64,000 bases of DNA from positions 124,001-188,000 of the forward strand of contig CAWKOG010000015.1 in NCBI GenBank assembly GCA_963851215.1. The letters run 5' to 3'. Position 1 is the first letter of the stretch. Every line of letters starts with the position of its first letter. The position numbers and the translations under genes were made by a program. Shown in pieces: positions 1 to 10,472 of this stretch. The notes below the pieces were generated by a model that saw only the letters and a program-made list of their open reading frames with translations, searched no databases and was not told the DNA's origin. This DNA is from DATKFM01 sp963851215 (GTDB taxonomy: Bacteria > Pseudomonadota > Alphaproteobacteria > Dongiales > Dongiaceae).

Positions 1-178
1 GGGGTGAGGGGGCTATGCGCATGAGCGCGCAAGAGTCATCGCGAACGTTCATGCACGCTTGCCCGCCGAAAGTGCTGACTGAAAGTATTGTTCTTGTGGA
101 GGTGTTTGACTTGCTGGTGCGCTCCCGCGCACTGAAACCTTCACCCCCTGCCCCCTCTCCCCCAAGGGGAGAGGGGTG
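1..178. repeat. Composite palindromic intergenic repeat, cut by window edge
   Basis: The window opens with a G-rich arm (GGGGTGAGGGGGCT followed by a GC palindrome). At about 130-176 there is the inverse C-rich arm, ending in an 11-bp inverted repeat CCCCTCTCCCC / GGGGAGAGGGG with a 3-base spacer (152-176). The same two-arm layout is seen inside the MITE-like element at 24961-25254, and single arms recur at 33104 and 38979. The left end lies outside the window. Confidence 0.6.
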
Positions 179-201
179 ACTTTGATGGTTGGGAGTAATT
201 A

Positions 202-237
202 GTTGACTGAAACAACAAATAACATGCTAAAGTCAAC
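202..237. promoter_or_regulatory. Candidate MarR operator half-sites
   Basis: GTTGACT at 202-208 and its exact reverse complement AGTCAAC at 231-237 lie in an AT-rich stretch just before the MarR-GNAT gene. MarR regulators usually bind palindromes in their own promoters, so autoregulation is a fair inference. The 22-base gap between arms is wide for one dimer, so they may be two separate half-sites or chance. Confidence 0.35.
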
Positions 238-263
238 AAACCCTCTCCAGCGGGAACCATCCC

Positions 264-1195
264 ATGTCCGAACCCTTCGACAACTCCGTCGCCGAAATCC
301 GCCGCTTCAACCGCTACTACACCGGCGTCATCGGCCTGCTGGACGAGCATTTCCTGAAAAGCCCGTTCAGCCTCAGCGAAGGGCGGGTGCTCTATGAGCT
401 GGCTCACCGCGACGGCCTCACCGCCAGCGACCTCGTGCAGTCGCTGCGCTTCGATCCCGGCTATCTCAGCCGCATCCTCGCGCGGTTCGAGAAGAAGAAG
501 CTGCTCAAGCGCGACGCCTCGGGCAGAGGACCGGCGCCAGGCCGCGCTGAGTCTGACCGCCGCCGGCAAGGCCGCCTTCCGCCAGCTCAACAAGACCATC
601 GCAGGACGAGATCGGCGCGATGGTCGAGGGCCTGGACGAAGGGCAGCTCCGCCGCCTGACCCAATCGCTGGCGCAGGTGCGGCGCATCCTCGCCCGCAGC
701 CGCGACGACGGCCCGCCGCTGTTCGTGCTCAGGGATCACCGTGTCGGCGATATGGGCTGGATCATCCACCGGCAGGCCCGGCTCTATGCCGAGGAGTATG
801 GCTGGAACGAGGAGTTCGAGGCCCTGGTCGCGGAGATCACTGCCAAGTTCATCCGCAATCTCGATCCGGCGCGGGAACGATGCTGGGTGGCGGAGATGGA
901 CGGCGAGATCGTCGGTGCTGTGTTCCTGGTCAGGGATTCCGACGAGGTGGCGCGGTTGCGCCTGTTGCATGTGGACGCGAAGGCGCGCGGGCAGGGCCTC
1001 GGCCGCCGGCTGGTGGAGGAGTGCATCCGCTTCGCCCGCGCCAAGGGCTACAGGACGCTCACCCTCTGGACGAACGATATCCTGACCTCGGCGCGGCGCA
1101 TCTATGAGATGGCCGGGTTCAAGCTGATGGCCGAGGAGAAACACCATTCCTTCGGCAAGGACCTGGTGGGGCAGCACTGGAACCTGGCGCTGTAG
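264..1195 (+). CDS. MarR-GNAT fusion regulator/acetyltransferase (frameshifted)
   Basis: The N-terminal part (from ATG 264) is a MarR winged-helix domain with the typical LSEGRVLYELAHRDG and LDPGYLSRILARFEKK-type helices. The C-terminal part (from about 620) is a GNAT domain with an acetyl-CoA loop ARGQGLGRRLVEE and a terminal NDILTSARRIYEMAGF segment. Fusions of these two domains are a known family in which the acetyltransferase partner is often of unknown substrate. Three frames are needed. One extra G at about 521 and one extra A at about 598 restore SAEDRRQAALSLTAAG and NKTSQDEIGAM. Both look like sequence errors. A possible operator lies upstream. The downstream sugar transporter is on the opposite strand, so no operon is implied. 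Confidence 0.8.
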
Positions 1196-1201
1196 CGCCC
1201 G

Positions 1202-2211
1202 CTACTCGGCGACCGCCTTCTCCGCCGGCGCCGCATGGGCCGCATGCTCCGGTCGCGCCGTGGCCCGCGACTTCCGATAGCGCATGAGCTGCTGGTCGGC
1301 CAGCACGCCGATCAGGATGACGCCGCCCATCACGGCGAAGTTCAGCGAGCTCGGGATGCCCAGCAGATTGACCAGGTTCTGCAGCACCTGCAGCAGGATG
1401 GTGCCGAGCACCACGCCGAGGATCGAGCCTTCGCCGCCGCGCAGCGAGCAGCCGCCGAGCACCGCCGCGGCGATGGCGTAGAGCTCGTAGAAATTGCCGT
1501 GGGACGCCGGCGAGATCGAGCGCGTGTACATGGCGATATAGATCGCCGCCAGCGCCGTCAGGCCGCAGCAGATGACATAGGCGGCGACGATGATCCGTCG
1601 GGTGCGGATGCCGGAATAGCGCGCCGCCTCCTCGTTCTTGCCGACGGCGAAGAGATAGCGGCCGAACACCGAGCGGTGCAGCAGGACCGCCAGCACGATC
1701 GCGGTGATGATGAAGGCGATCATGCTGTGGGGCACGCCGAAGCTGCGGCCGGCGGTCAGCCACTCCAGCGTCGGAAAGCTCTGGCCGAAAGCGAAGCCGG
1801 CGGTGGCGTCCTCGGTGTAGTAGCGGGCGATGCCGCGATAGATCAGCAGGCCGCAGAGCGTCACCACGAAGGGCTGCAGCTTCATGCGGGTGATCAGGAA
1901 GCCGTGCACCGCGCCCATCAGCACGCCGATCAGCGATCACGACCACGACCGCCAGGCCCCAAGGGCAGGCCGACATTGGCGATCAGGTCGATGAAGATGA
2001 CGCCCAGCAGCGCGATGATCGAGCCCACGGACAGCTCGATGCCGCCGGTGATGATGACGAAGGCCTGGGCCAGGGAGAACAGGCCGAACAGGCCGATCAG
2101 ATTGGCCGTGTTCGACAGATTGATCGGCGACAGGAAGCGCGGATTGATGATCGCGACGGCGGCGCCGACGACGAGGATGAGGAGGAGGAGTCCGAGGTCT
2201 TTCTTGAACAT
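1202..2211 (-). CDS. CUT2 sugar ABC transporter permease (frameshifted)
   Basis: This is an RbsC-type inner-membrane permease of about 335 residues. It is very hydrophobic with several membrane spans and carries the family features LSPINLSNTANLIGLFG, the ITGGIELSVGSIIALLG loop and the conserved stretch GGCSLRGGEGSILGVVLG. It starts at ATG 2211 (MFKKDLG), 12 bases after the stop of the ATPase gene, so the pair is probably translationally linked. Two extra bases at about 1956 and 1934 break the frame around GLAVVVV; correcting them joins the two halves. Pentoses and related sugars are usual substrates for the family, but the sequence does not say which sugar. Confidence 0.85.
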
Positions 2212-2223
2212 CGCCGTCGCCTC

Positions 2224-3735
2224 TCAGTTGCGACTCTGTTGCCCACCGCCAGCTGCAGCACATTATGCTCGCTGAACTGCGCCGCGGTCGAGGAAGCCGC
2301 CGATGGCGCCCTCATGCATGACGGCGATGCGGTCGCTGACGCCGATCACTTCCTCCATGTCGCTGGAGATCATCAGGATGGCGACGCCGCGGTCCGCCAG
2401 CCCGCGCATCAGCGCATAGATCTCGCTCTTGGCGCCGACATCCACGCCCCGGGTCGGCTCGTCGAAGATGATGACCCGCGGCTCCATGGACAGCCATTTG
2501 GCCAGCACGACCTTCTGCTGATTGCCGCCGGACAGCGCGCCGACCTCGTTGGCGACGCTGGGCGTGCGGATATTCAAGCTTTCGCGCTGCCGCTCCGCGT
2601 TGCGGATTTCCGAGTCCGGCTGGACGATGCCGGCCGTCGAATGATGCGCCATGTCCGGCAGGGAGATGTTGCCGGCGATGGAGACGTCGAGCAGCAGGCC
2701 GGAGCGCTTGCGGTCCTCGGGGATCAGATAGATGCCGCGGTCGATCGCGGCGCGGGGCGAGGCGACCGTGACAGTCGCGCCCTGAAGCCGCAGCTCGCCG
2801 CCCGCCGGCGGATCGATGCCGAAGACCACCCGCGCCAGCTCGGTGCGGCCCGAGCCGACCAGGCCGGCAAGGCCGAGGATCTCGCCCCGTGCGCACCGAC
2901 AAGCTGACCGGCCGTGCCGGATAGGTCGATGTGCGCAGCTCCCGGAGCTCGAGCACATCGCCGCCCGGCGGCTTGGCCGGCGGCGTATAGAGCGACTTCA
3001 AGTCGCGGCCGATCATCAGGCGGATCATCGCGTCATGGGCGATCCGGCCGCGGTCCAGCTCGCCGACCATCCGCCCGTCGCGCAGCACGACCACCCGGTC
3101 GGCGCAGCGCTCGACTTCGTTGAGGCGGTGGGAGATGAAGATGATGCTGACGCCGGCCGATTTCAGGTCGGCGATCACCCGCATCAGCCGGTCGGTCTCC
3201 GACAGCGTCAGGCTGGAGGTCGGCTCGTCCATGATCACCAGCCGCGCCTTCAGCGACAGCGCCTTGGCGATCTCGACCAGCTGCATCTGCGCCAGCGACA
3301 GCTCGGCCACCGGCGTATCGGCGGCGAAATCCACGCCCAGGCGGTCCAGGATCGGCTGCACCTGGCGCATGGAGCGCCGGCCGGTCGATCAGCCGCAGCC
3401 AGCCGCCGCGCAGCGGCTCGCGCCCGATGAAGACATTGGCGGCCACGTCCAGATTGTCGAACAGGTTCAGTTCCTGATGCACGAAGGCGATGCCGCCGCC
3501 CATGGAATCGGCGATGGTCAGGGCGGCCCGGTCGCGGCCGTCCAGGCGGATGCGTGCCCTGGCTCGGCGCGATGACGCCGCCGAGGATCTTCATCAGCGT
3601 GGATTTGCCGGCGCCGTTCTCGCCGATCAGGCCCAGCACCTCGCCGCTGCCGACGGCAAGGTCGACGCCCTCCAGCGCGGTGACGCCGGGATAGGTCTTG
3701 CCGATACCCTTGAGCTCAAGCAGCGCGCCGGCCAT
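2224..3735 (-). CDS. CUT2 sugar ABC transporter ATPase, two NBDs (frameshifted)
   Basis: This is an RbsA/MglA-like protein with tandem nucleotide-binding domains. The first domain has Walker A GENGAGKST, the signature region LSLAQMQLVEIAKAL and Walker B ARLVIMDEPTSSL. The second has the degenerate P-loop GLVGSGRTEL, the signature LSGGNQQKVVLAKWL and Walker B VIIFDEPTRGVDVGAK. Extra bases at about 3555, 3381, 2890 and 2284 split it, and one more discrepancy near 2245 is needed to reach the TGA at 2224 (tail GGQQSRN). At full length it would be about 500 residues, as expected for the family. It lies between the binding protein and permease genes. Confidence 0.85.
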
Positions 3736-3862
3736 GGATCGCGACCCGCATGTGACAGTGCGTCCGAGGATTGCAGCAGAGACAGGTGCCTATCGCAAGG
3801 AAAAGGCCGGCGGCGCCGCGACGGAACTTCTCGCGGCGCGCCGGCCCAGGTGGGAGAAGTTA

Positions 3863-4817
3863 TCAGCCGCCGCCGATGCGCGCCTTCAGTTCGGCCTCGA
3901 ACGCATCGACATTCGCCTGGTCGATGATCGCCGTGGGCACGATGATCAGCTTGTCCGCGGGGACCACCGAGTTATCGCCCTCCAGATACTTGGCCATCAG
4001 CTTCATGCCCTGATAGCCCCACTCATAGGGCTGCTGCACCACGGTGCCGGCGATCGTGCCTTCGCGCACGCCGCCCAGCGTGATCGGGTCTTCGTCGAAG
4101 GCGATGACCTTGATCTCGCCGAGCTTGCCGGACTTCCTTCAGCACTTCATAGATGCGCGGCGGATTGTAGGAGTAGAAGCCGACCATGCAGTCGATGTCG
4201 GGGTTCGCGGCCAGCGCGTCCTCGACATTGCGCTTGGCGCGGGTCTGGTCGATGTCGTCGCCGCGCACGTCGATCAGCTCGACCTTGGAGCCGGCGATCG
4301 CCGCCTTCATGCCTTCGATGCGCTCGCGCGCATTGTCGGCGCCGGGCAGTCCGACGAAGCCGATGCATTTGCCGCCGTCCGGCAGGGCCTTCAGCGCGAT
4401 CTCGCCCGCCTGCTTGCCGGCGTCGGTGTTGGAGCTGCCGATATAGGCGATGCGGTTGGTGTCGGGCGCATCGCTGTCGGTGGTGAACAGCGGCACCTGG
4501 CCGCCGACGCGGTTCAGCGCCTCGGTCGAGGTCTTGGGATCGACGGCGCTGACCATGATGGCATCGACGCCGGCGGCCACCAGATCGTCCATCAGCCGCT
4601 GCTGGATCGCGGCCGCGGCCTGCTCCGGATATTTGAACTGCAGGTCGTAATTCGGCAGTTCGCCCTGGGCCTTCTTCACGCCGGCTTCCGCCAGCTTCCA
4701 GAAATCCGACGCGCCGTTGACGACGAAAGCCAGCGTCTTTTTCTCCTGGGCCGAGGCGCTCATGCCGATAGCCAGGGCGAGAGCAGCGGCCATGCCAACC
4801 AGATAAACCCGCTTCAT
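3863..4817 (-). CDS. Periplasmic sugar-binding protein of CUT2 transporter (frameshifted)
   Basis: This is a type I periplasmic binding protein. ATG 4817 is preceded by GGGAGGTACCTG. A Sec signal peptide of about 24 residues ends in SASAQE. It is followed by the family layout FVVNGASDFWKLAEAGVKKA, MVSAVDPKTS, LFTTDSDAPDTNRIAYIGSSN and GFVGLPGADNARERIEG. One extra base near 4133 breaks the frame; correction gives LKESGKLGEIK running into the end IDQANVDAFEAELK. Promoter-proximal gene of the transporter operon. The Asp-rich TDSDAP hinge suggests a sugar ligand, but the specific one cannot be read from the sequence. Confidence 0.87.
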
Positions 4818-5068
4818 CAGGTACCTCCCTTCGCGTTGCGTCCGGTTGTGCCCCCAAGGGCCGCCCGGCTCATTTGTCAGATAAATAGGACAAAACCCTA
4901 TGCCAGCGCGGGCGGCGGCGTCAATGTTCGGCGCGAGATTTGCGGGAGGTTGTTCCGCAGTGCAGCAAATCGGGGCTGCCGGGAAACAATGGCGGTCGCG
5001 ACAATCACTCACCAAATCCTATAATGGCGAGTCCGCCGGTTGCTCATTTCCAGCGCGACAGGCAATCG

Positions 5069-6553
5069 GTGGAGGTCCGGCGATGTTTCAGGCGCACCTT
5101 CGTCATTCAGAAAGCTATCGGGCGCATCGTCTGGTTGTGCGCAATCCTGGCGGCAGCGGCGCCGGTCTATTCATTGCGCGCGCAGAGACCGCCCAACCGA
5201 CAGCCATACTGCTGGAAGTGAAGGGCGCCATCAGCCCGGCCTCCGCCGATTATGTCCTCCGCGGTCTGGCGGCGGCGGAGGAGCGCGGCGCGGCCCTGGT
5301 GGTACTGCGTCTGGATACGCCCGGCGGCCTCGACAGCAGCATGCGCGACATCATTCAGGCCATCCTCGCCGCGGACATACCGGTCGTCACCTATGTGACG
5401 CCACGCGGCGCCCGCGCGGCGAGCGCGGGAACTTATATCCTTTATGCCAGCCACATCGCGGCCATGGCGCCGGCGACCACGCTGGGCGCCGCCACGCCCG
5501 TACAGATCGGCGGCCCGCCGGACCCTTTCTCGCCGCCCGAGCAGCCGACAGAGAAACCCTCCGGAGCAGGGCTCGGACAAAGCCGCGGAACCGGGTGACC
5601 CAGTCCGCGACAAGGGCCGGTGCCGGCGCCGAAGCGGGCGCCGAAAAAGGGACACCGGTGCCGATCGAGGATGCGATGTCGGCAAAGGCCATCAACGATG
5701 CTGCGGCCTATATCCGCGGCCTCGGCATCCATGCGAGGCCGCAATGCCGACTGGGCTGAGAAGGCGGTGCGCGAGGCGGCGAGCCTGTCTGCGGACGAGG
5801 CGCTGGCCCTGAATGTCATCGATGTCGTCGCCGGCGATATCGCCGAACTGCTGGCCAAGATCGACGGAAGGATGGTCGCCACCGCCGCCGGCAGCCTGAC
5901 TATCAGCAGCAGGGCACTGCAGGTGGAGTCGATCGATCCCGATTGGCGGACCCAGCTTCTCGCCATCCTGACCGATCCGAACGTGGCGCTCATCCTGATG
6001 ATGCTCGGTGTCTACGGCATGATCTTCGAGTTCATGAATCCCGGCGCCATACTTCCCGGCGTGATGGGGGCCATTGCGTTGCTTCTCGCGCTCTATGCTT
6101 TCAATGTGCTGCCGGTGAATTTCGCCGGCGTTGGGCTGATCCTCATGGGTATCGTCCTGTTGGTTGCGGAAACCCTCGTCGTCTCCCATGGCATCCTGGC
6201 TATCGGCGGCGCGATCGCCTTCCTGATCGGCGCCACGATCCTGTTCGATTCCGACGTTCCCGGTCTCAGCTGTCCTGGCCTGTGATCGTCTTCGTCGTCG
6301 GACTTTGCAGCCTGTTGTTTTTCGCCATTCTTTCGGCGGCGATGCGGTCGCGCCGGCGGCGCGTCGTCAGCGGCCGCGAAGAAATGATCGGCAGTTCGGG
6401 GCAGCGTCGTCAGCTGGGCCGGCGGGCCGCGGCCATGTCGCGGCTCATGGCGAGCAATGGCAGGCGGAGAGCGCAACGCCGCTGTCGCCGGGCCAGACGG
6501 TGCGCATCGTCGCGCTCAGGGATCTCACAGTAACGGTCGAGCCCGACCGCTAG
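5069..6553 (+). CDS. NfeD-family membrane-bound serine protease (several frameshifts)
   Basis: A long-form NfeD protein. An N-terminal hydrophobic signal (IGRIVWLCAILAAAAPVYS) is followed by a ClpP/S49-like protease domain (ILLEVKGAISPASADYVLRG, LRLDTPGGLDSSMRDIIQAI, and ARAASAGTYIL carrying the nucleophilic Ser). Then come a Pro/Glu-rich linker, a multi-span membrane region and a C-terminal OB-fold (GQTVRIVALRDLTVTVEP). At least five shifts occur, near 5185, 5560, 5617, 5725, 6270 and 6403; most are one extra base. The start is uncertain: GTG 5069 fits the signal peptide frame. It sits directly before a slipin gene. That pairing is conserved, with the protease known to cleave the stomatin-like partner in archaeal homologues. 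Confidence 0.8.
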
Positions 6554-6570
6554 CGGAGGAGGATTCGGTG

Positions 6571-7344
6571 ATGTATGTCGATCTGTTCATCTACCTGCTC
6601 ATCGCGCTGGTCATCGCCGCCTTCTTCGCTGCGGCGATCAAGATTTTGCGGGAATATGAGCGGGGCGTCGTCTTCACCCTCGGCCGATTCACCGGCGTCA
6701 AGGGGCCGGGCCTGATCCTGCTCATTCCCTATGTGCAGCAGATCGTCCGCGTCGACTTGCGGACCGTGGTGCTGGATGTGCCGAGCCAGGACCTGATCTC
6801 CCACGACAACGTCTCGGTCAAGGTCAACGCCGTGATCTATTTCCGGGTGATCGATCCCGAGCGCGCCATCATCCAGGTGGAAAATTTCATGCAGGCGACC
6901 AGCCAGCTGTCGCAGACGACATTGCGTTCGGTGCTGGGCAAGCACGATCTCGACGAGATGCTCGCCGAGCGCGACCGGCTGAACAGGGATATCCAGGAGA
7001 TCCTCGACGCGCAGACCGACGCCTGGGGCATCAAGGTCGCCAATGTGGAGATCAAGCATATCGACATCGACGAAAGCATGATCCGCGCCATCGCCAAGCA
7101 GGCCGAGGCCGAACGCGTGCGGCGCGCCAAGATCATCAATGCCGAAGGCGAGCAGCAGGCGGCGGAGAAGCTGGTGCAGGCCGCCAATATCATCGCCGGC
7201 AATCCGCAGGCCATGCAGCTGCGCTATCTCGGCACGCTGCACGACATCGCCAACGAGCGGAACTCGACGATCGTGTTCCCCTTCCCGATGGACCTGCTGC
7301 AGGCGTTCGGAGTCAGTCCGACCGCCGGGCGGGAGCGGACGTAG
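6571..7344 (+). CDS. Slipin (stomatin-like SPFH protein)
   Basis: A membrane-anchored SPFH/band-7 protein of 257 residues. One N-terminal hydrophobic hairpin (about residues 4-27) is followed by the slipin signature REYERGVVFTLGRFTGVKGPG, VRVDLRTVVLDVPSQDLISHDNV, and a C-terminal helical segment rich in Ala/Glu/Lys (AKQAEAERVRRAKIINAEGEQQA), which oligomerises in relatives. ATG 6571 follows GGAGGAGG. It is 17 bases downstream of the NfeD-type protease and almost certainly in the same operon. The pair is thought to organise membrane microdomains. Confidence 0.92.
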   Translation: MYVDLFIYLLIALVIAAFFAAAIKILREYERGVVFTLGRFTGVKGPGLILLIPYVQQIVRVDLRTVVLDVPSQDLISHDNVSVKVNAVIYFRVIDPERAIIQVENFMQATSQLSQTTLRSVLGKHDLDEMLAERDRLNRDIQEILDAQTDAWGIKVANVEIKHIDIDESMIRAIAKQAEAERVRRAKIINAEGEQQAAEKLVQAANIIAGNPQAMQLRYLGTLHDIANERNSTIVFPFPMDLLQAFGVSPTAGRERT

Positions 7345-7346
7345 GC

Positions 7347-8024
7347 TCACCAATCCAGATCGACGGCCTCGGTCAGGAATTGCATCAGCGGCGCCTTGGC
7401 GCGGCAGGCCTCGGCGCAGCGGGCCAGGAAGCGCGGGCTGCAGACATCCGCCTCGCTGAAGGCGGTGTGGGAGAAGTGGCTCTTGCGCTTGAGGTCGTCG
7501 ATGAAGGGATGGGCGGGGTCATAGCCCTGGGGCGGCCGGGTCAGCCCGTCGCCTTCGATGTCCCTGACCTTGCGCGTCACCTTGCGCCAGCCCTCGGCGT
7601 CATAGGCGATGGCGTCGCGCACCTTCTTCAGCGCAGCCGCCTCCGGCAGCCAGATGCCGCCGCCGATGAAGCATTCGCCGGGCTCCAGATGGAAATAGAA
7701 TCCGGGCGCATGCACGTCCCGGGTCGCCTGGCTGTGGCGGAAATGGGCCGAGGCGTGGGTCTTGTACGGCGTCTTGTCGCGGGAAAAGCGCGTGTCGCGA
7801 TAGACCCGGAACATCGAGCCGCCGACCGGCTTGGGATCGGCGATGAAGTTCTTGGAGATCTTGCGCAACGGCTCGGCGAAATCGGCGATGAAGCGCAGCA
7901 TCGGCTGCTGCACATCGGCGATATAGCGCTCCTTGTTCGCCTGGAACCAAGCGCGCTCGTTGTTGCGCTTCAGCGCGCGGAGGAAGGTGAAGAGGCGGGG
8001 AGAGAAATGCGATGTTGCGGGCAT
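7347..8024 (-). CDS. DUF2461 family protein
   Basis: A soluble protein of about 225 residues matching the DUF2461/TIGR02453 family: FSPRLFTFLRALKRNNERAWF near the start, then SMFRVYRDTRFSRDKTPYKTH and GFYFHLEPGECFIGGGIW. Biochemical function of the family is unknown. ATG 8024 (MPATSHFSP) is chosen because homologues begin just before the F-x-P motif; an in-frame start at 8060 is possible. It converges on the slipin gene with two bases between the stops. Confidence 0.88.
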   Translation of the reverse strand: MPATSHFSPRLFTFLRALKRNNERAWFQANKERYIADVQQPMLRFIADFAEPLRKISKNFIADPKPVGGSMFRVYRDTRFSRDKTPYKTHASAHFRHSQATRDVHAPGFYFHLEPGECFIGGGIWLPEAAALKKVRDAIAYDAEGWRKVTRKVRDIEGDGLTRPPQGYDPAHPFIDDLKRKSHFSHTAFSEADVCSPRFLARCAEACRAKAPLMQFLTEAVDLDW

Positions 8025-8090
8025 AGGCGAAAACCTAATCGACGCCCCGCGAGTCGACAAACCGAAACTCCCAGCCGCGATCGTCCTTCG

Positions 8091-8636
8091 TCAGTCGCTA
8101 TTATCATAGGCGATGGCGATCACCTCGATGGCCTCCGGCCCCGCCGGTGTGCGCACTTTCACGCTGTCCCCGACGCCGGCGCGCATCAGGGCGCGGGCGA
8201 TGGGGGACACCCAGCTAATCTGGCCTTTCTCGAAATCGGCTTCGTCGACGCCGACGATTTTCACGGTGAGCTCGTCACCCTGCGCCGTTGCGTAGGTCAC
8301 GGTGGCGCCGAAGAAGACCTTGTCGCGGTTGGTCTGCTGCGCCGGGTCGACGACCTTGGATGCTTCCAGCCGCTTGCGCAGGAAGCGGATGCGCCGGTCG
8401 ATCTCCCGCAGCCGCCGCTTGCCGTAGATATAGTCGCCATTCTCCGACCGGTCGCCATTGCCGGCCGCCCAGGACACCACCTCGACGATCTTCGGCCGCT
8501 CGACGCGGCTGAGCTGCTTGAGCTCTTCATCCAGGCGGCGGAATCCCGCCGGCGTCATGTAGTTGGGTGAGCCCGCCGGCAAGGGGGCGAGGTCGTCCTC
8601 GCCTTCGCTGTCATCAGGCGCTGCGTTGCTCGTCAT
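8091..8636 (-). CDS. greB: Transcription elongation factor GreB
   Basis: A 181-residue GreA/GreB-type factor that stimulates RNA cleavage by backtracked RNA polymerase. The N-terminal coiled coil contains the acidic-tip region AAGNGDRSENGDYIYGKRRLREID. The C-terminal FKBP-like domain includes VTYATAQGDELTVKIVGVDEAD and ISWVSPIARALM. The YIYGKRRLREID form and IVGVDEAD point to GreB rather than GreA. An acidic N-terminal extension of about 25 residues (DDSEGEDD) is present. Single minus-strand gene between DUF2461 and tldD. Confidence 0.93.
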   Translation of the reverse strand: MTSNAAPDDSEGEDDLAPLPAGSPNYMTPAGFRRLDEELKQLSRVERPKIVEVVSWAAGNGDRSENGDYIYGKRRLREIDRRIRFLRKRLEASKVVDPAQQTNRDKVFFGATVTYATAQGDELTVKIVGVDEADFEKGQISWVSPIARALMRAGVGDSVKVRTPAGPEAIEVIAIAYDNSD

Positions 8637-8672
8637 ATCCTGCCCGGACGAAGCGACGATTGCGATGAGAGG

Positions 8673-10106
8673 TTAAGCCGCCGTGCCGCCCACGGTGATC
8701 GCGTCGATCTTCAGCGTCGGCTGGCCGACGCCCACAGGCACGCCCTGGCCTTCCTTGCCGCAGGTGCCGATGCCGGGATCGAGCATCAGGTCGTTGCCGA
8801 TCATCGACACCTTGGTCAGCACGTCCGGGCCGTTGCCGATCAGGGTGGCGCCCTTTACCGCCGGGCCGATCTTGCCGTCCTCGATCTTGTAGGCCTCGGT
8901 GCAGGAGAACACGAACTTGCCGTTGGTGATATCAACCTGGCCGCCGCCGAAATTCACGGCATAGAGGCCCTTCTTCACCGAGCCCAGGATCTCCTTCGGG
9001 TCGTGGCTGCCGGCCATCATGTAGGTGTTGCGCATGCGCGGCATCGGGATATGGGCGAAGCTCTGCCGCCGGCCGTTGCCGGTGGACTTCGTGCCCATCA
9101 GCCGCGCGTTCTGCCGGTCCTGCATGAAGCCGACGAGCACGCCGTCTTCGATCAGCGTCGTGCTCTGGGTCGGCGTGCCTTCGTCATCGACGGTAAGGGA
9201 GCCGCGGCGGTCCTGCATCGTGCCGTCATCCACCACCGTGACGCCCTTGGACGCCACCCGCTGGCCCATCAGCCCGGCGAAGGCCGAGGTCTTCTTCCTG
9301 TTGAAGTCGCCCTCCAGCCCATGGCCGATCGCCTCATGGAGCAGGATGCCCGGCCAGCCGGAACCCAGCACCACCGTCATTTCGCCGGCGGGTGCCGGCA
9401 CCGAACTCAAATTCACCAGCGCCTGGCGCAGCGCCTCGTCCACCGCGCCCCGCCAAGTCTCGGGCTGCAGATAGACGCTGTAGCCGGTGCGGCCGCCGGT
9501 GCCGTGGCTGCCGGTTTCCTGCCGGTCGCCGTCGCCCACCATGATGGAGACGCTGAGCCGCACCAGCGGCCGGATATCGGCGACCCGCAGGCCGTCGGGG
9601 CGGATGATCTGCACCGCCTGCCAGACGCCTGACAGCGACGCCATCACCTGGCGCACCCGGCTGTCCTTCGACCGGGCATAGGCGTCCATGTCGGTCAGCA
9701 GCTTCACCTTCTGCTCGAAGGGCGCCTCGGCCAGCGGATTGACGTCGGTATAGAGCGACCGGTTGGTGCCCTGCGGCCCCACATCCAGCTTGCCGCCATG
9801 GCCAGCATGGACCGCTTTCACCGTCTCCGCCGCGCGCTTGATCGCCGCTTCGCTGAGTTCGCTGGCATGGGCGTAGCCGGCCGCCTCGCCGGCGATGGAG
9901 CGCAAACCGAAGCCCTGGGAACTGTCGAAGCTGGCGCTTTTCAGCCGGCCGTCATCGAAGGCCAGGGACTCCGACTGGCTGTACTCCAGGAACAGCTCGC
10001 CATCGTCGGCGCCCTTCAGGGCATCGCCGACGATGCCTTCGACCCGGCCGCGATCCAGGCCGGCGCGGGTGAAGAACAGATCGTCGGTGCGGGCAAGATC
10101 GCTCAT
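8673..10106 (-). CDS. tldD: Metalloprotease TldD
   Basis: A PmbA/TldD-family protein of 477 residues. TldD with TldE forms a protease that degrades unfolded peptides, matures microcin B17 and acts on CcdA in E. coli. The zinc motif HEAIGH lies at about residues 255-260 within GWPGILLHEAIGHGLEGD. The glycine-rich C-terminal end (MIGNDLMLDPGIGTCGKEGQGVPV) is characteristic and complete. ATG 10106 has GGAG a few bases upstream; an earlier in-frame start at 10187 lacks family support. Its position directly before coxB on the opposite strand is common in Rhodospirillales. Confidence 0.95.
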   Translation of the reverse strand: MSDLARTDDLFFTRAGLDRGRVEGIVGDALKGADDGELFLEYSQSESLAFDDGRLKSASFDSSQGFGLRSIAGEAAGYAHASELSEAAIKRAAETVKAVHAGHGGKLDVGPQGTNRSLYTDVNPLAEAPFEQKVKLLTDMDAYARSKDSRVRQVMASLSGVWQAVQIIRPDGLRVADIRPLVRLSVSIMVGDGDRQETGSHGTGGRTGYSVYLQPETWRGAVDEALRQALVNLSSVPAPAGEMTVVLGSGWPGILLHEAIGHGLEGDFNRKKTSAFAGLMGQRVASKGVTVVDDGTMQDRRGSLTVDDEGTPTQSTTLIEDGVLVGFMQDRQNARLMGTKSTGNGRRQSFAHIPMPRMRNTYMMAGSHDPKEILGSVKKGLYAVNFGGGQVDITNGKFVFSCTEAYKIEDGKIGPAVKGATLIGNGPDVLTKVSMIGNDLMLDPGIGTCGKEGQGVPVGVGQPTLKIDAITVGGTAA

Positions 10107-10472
10107 AGGTGCTCCTATGGAGGCAAAATCGGGTTGGGACGCCGAATCGAAGGGCGTTTGTACATCATATAGAGCGTCGCCGCGCATCCTGCATCACCCC
10201 GCCCGTGATCGATTCCGGCGCCGCCGGCCCGGAACCCGCCAGGCGATGCGACAGAGTGCCGCATAAATGCTCTAACTCCGCGCCCCGATTGGCCTTTTGC
10301 GCTAGATAGACCAGGGGACAAGGACCCGGGGCCGCAGGCCCCGGACTCTTGTTAGGTTAGGTTCACCGGTGTAGCTTCCGGGCCGCGCGTCGCAGCGTTT
10401 GCCGCCGGAAGGGGCGGGGCAAGCGTGGATCAGAGGGAAGTCGGGCGGCGTCCCAGTCAAAGCGGAGCAGAG
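10107..10472. other. Divergent promoter region tldD / coxB with GC hairpin
   Basis: 366 bases without a gene. It must hold promoters for tldD (minus) and the oxidase operon (plus). A perfect hairpin CCGGGGCC-GCA-GGCCCCGG lies at 10326-10344. It is not followed by a clean T run, so it is a hairpin rather than a clear terminator; it could act in the coxB leader. No convincing activator site was recognised. Confidence 0.5.

Noticed and set aside
264..1195. Programmed ribosomal frameshifting in the MarR-GNAT gene
   Set aside because: No slippery heptamer or downstream structure, and unrelated genes throughout the window show the same single-base insertions.
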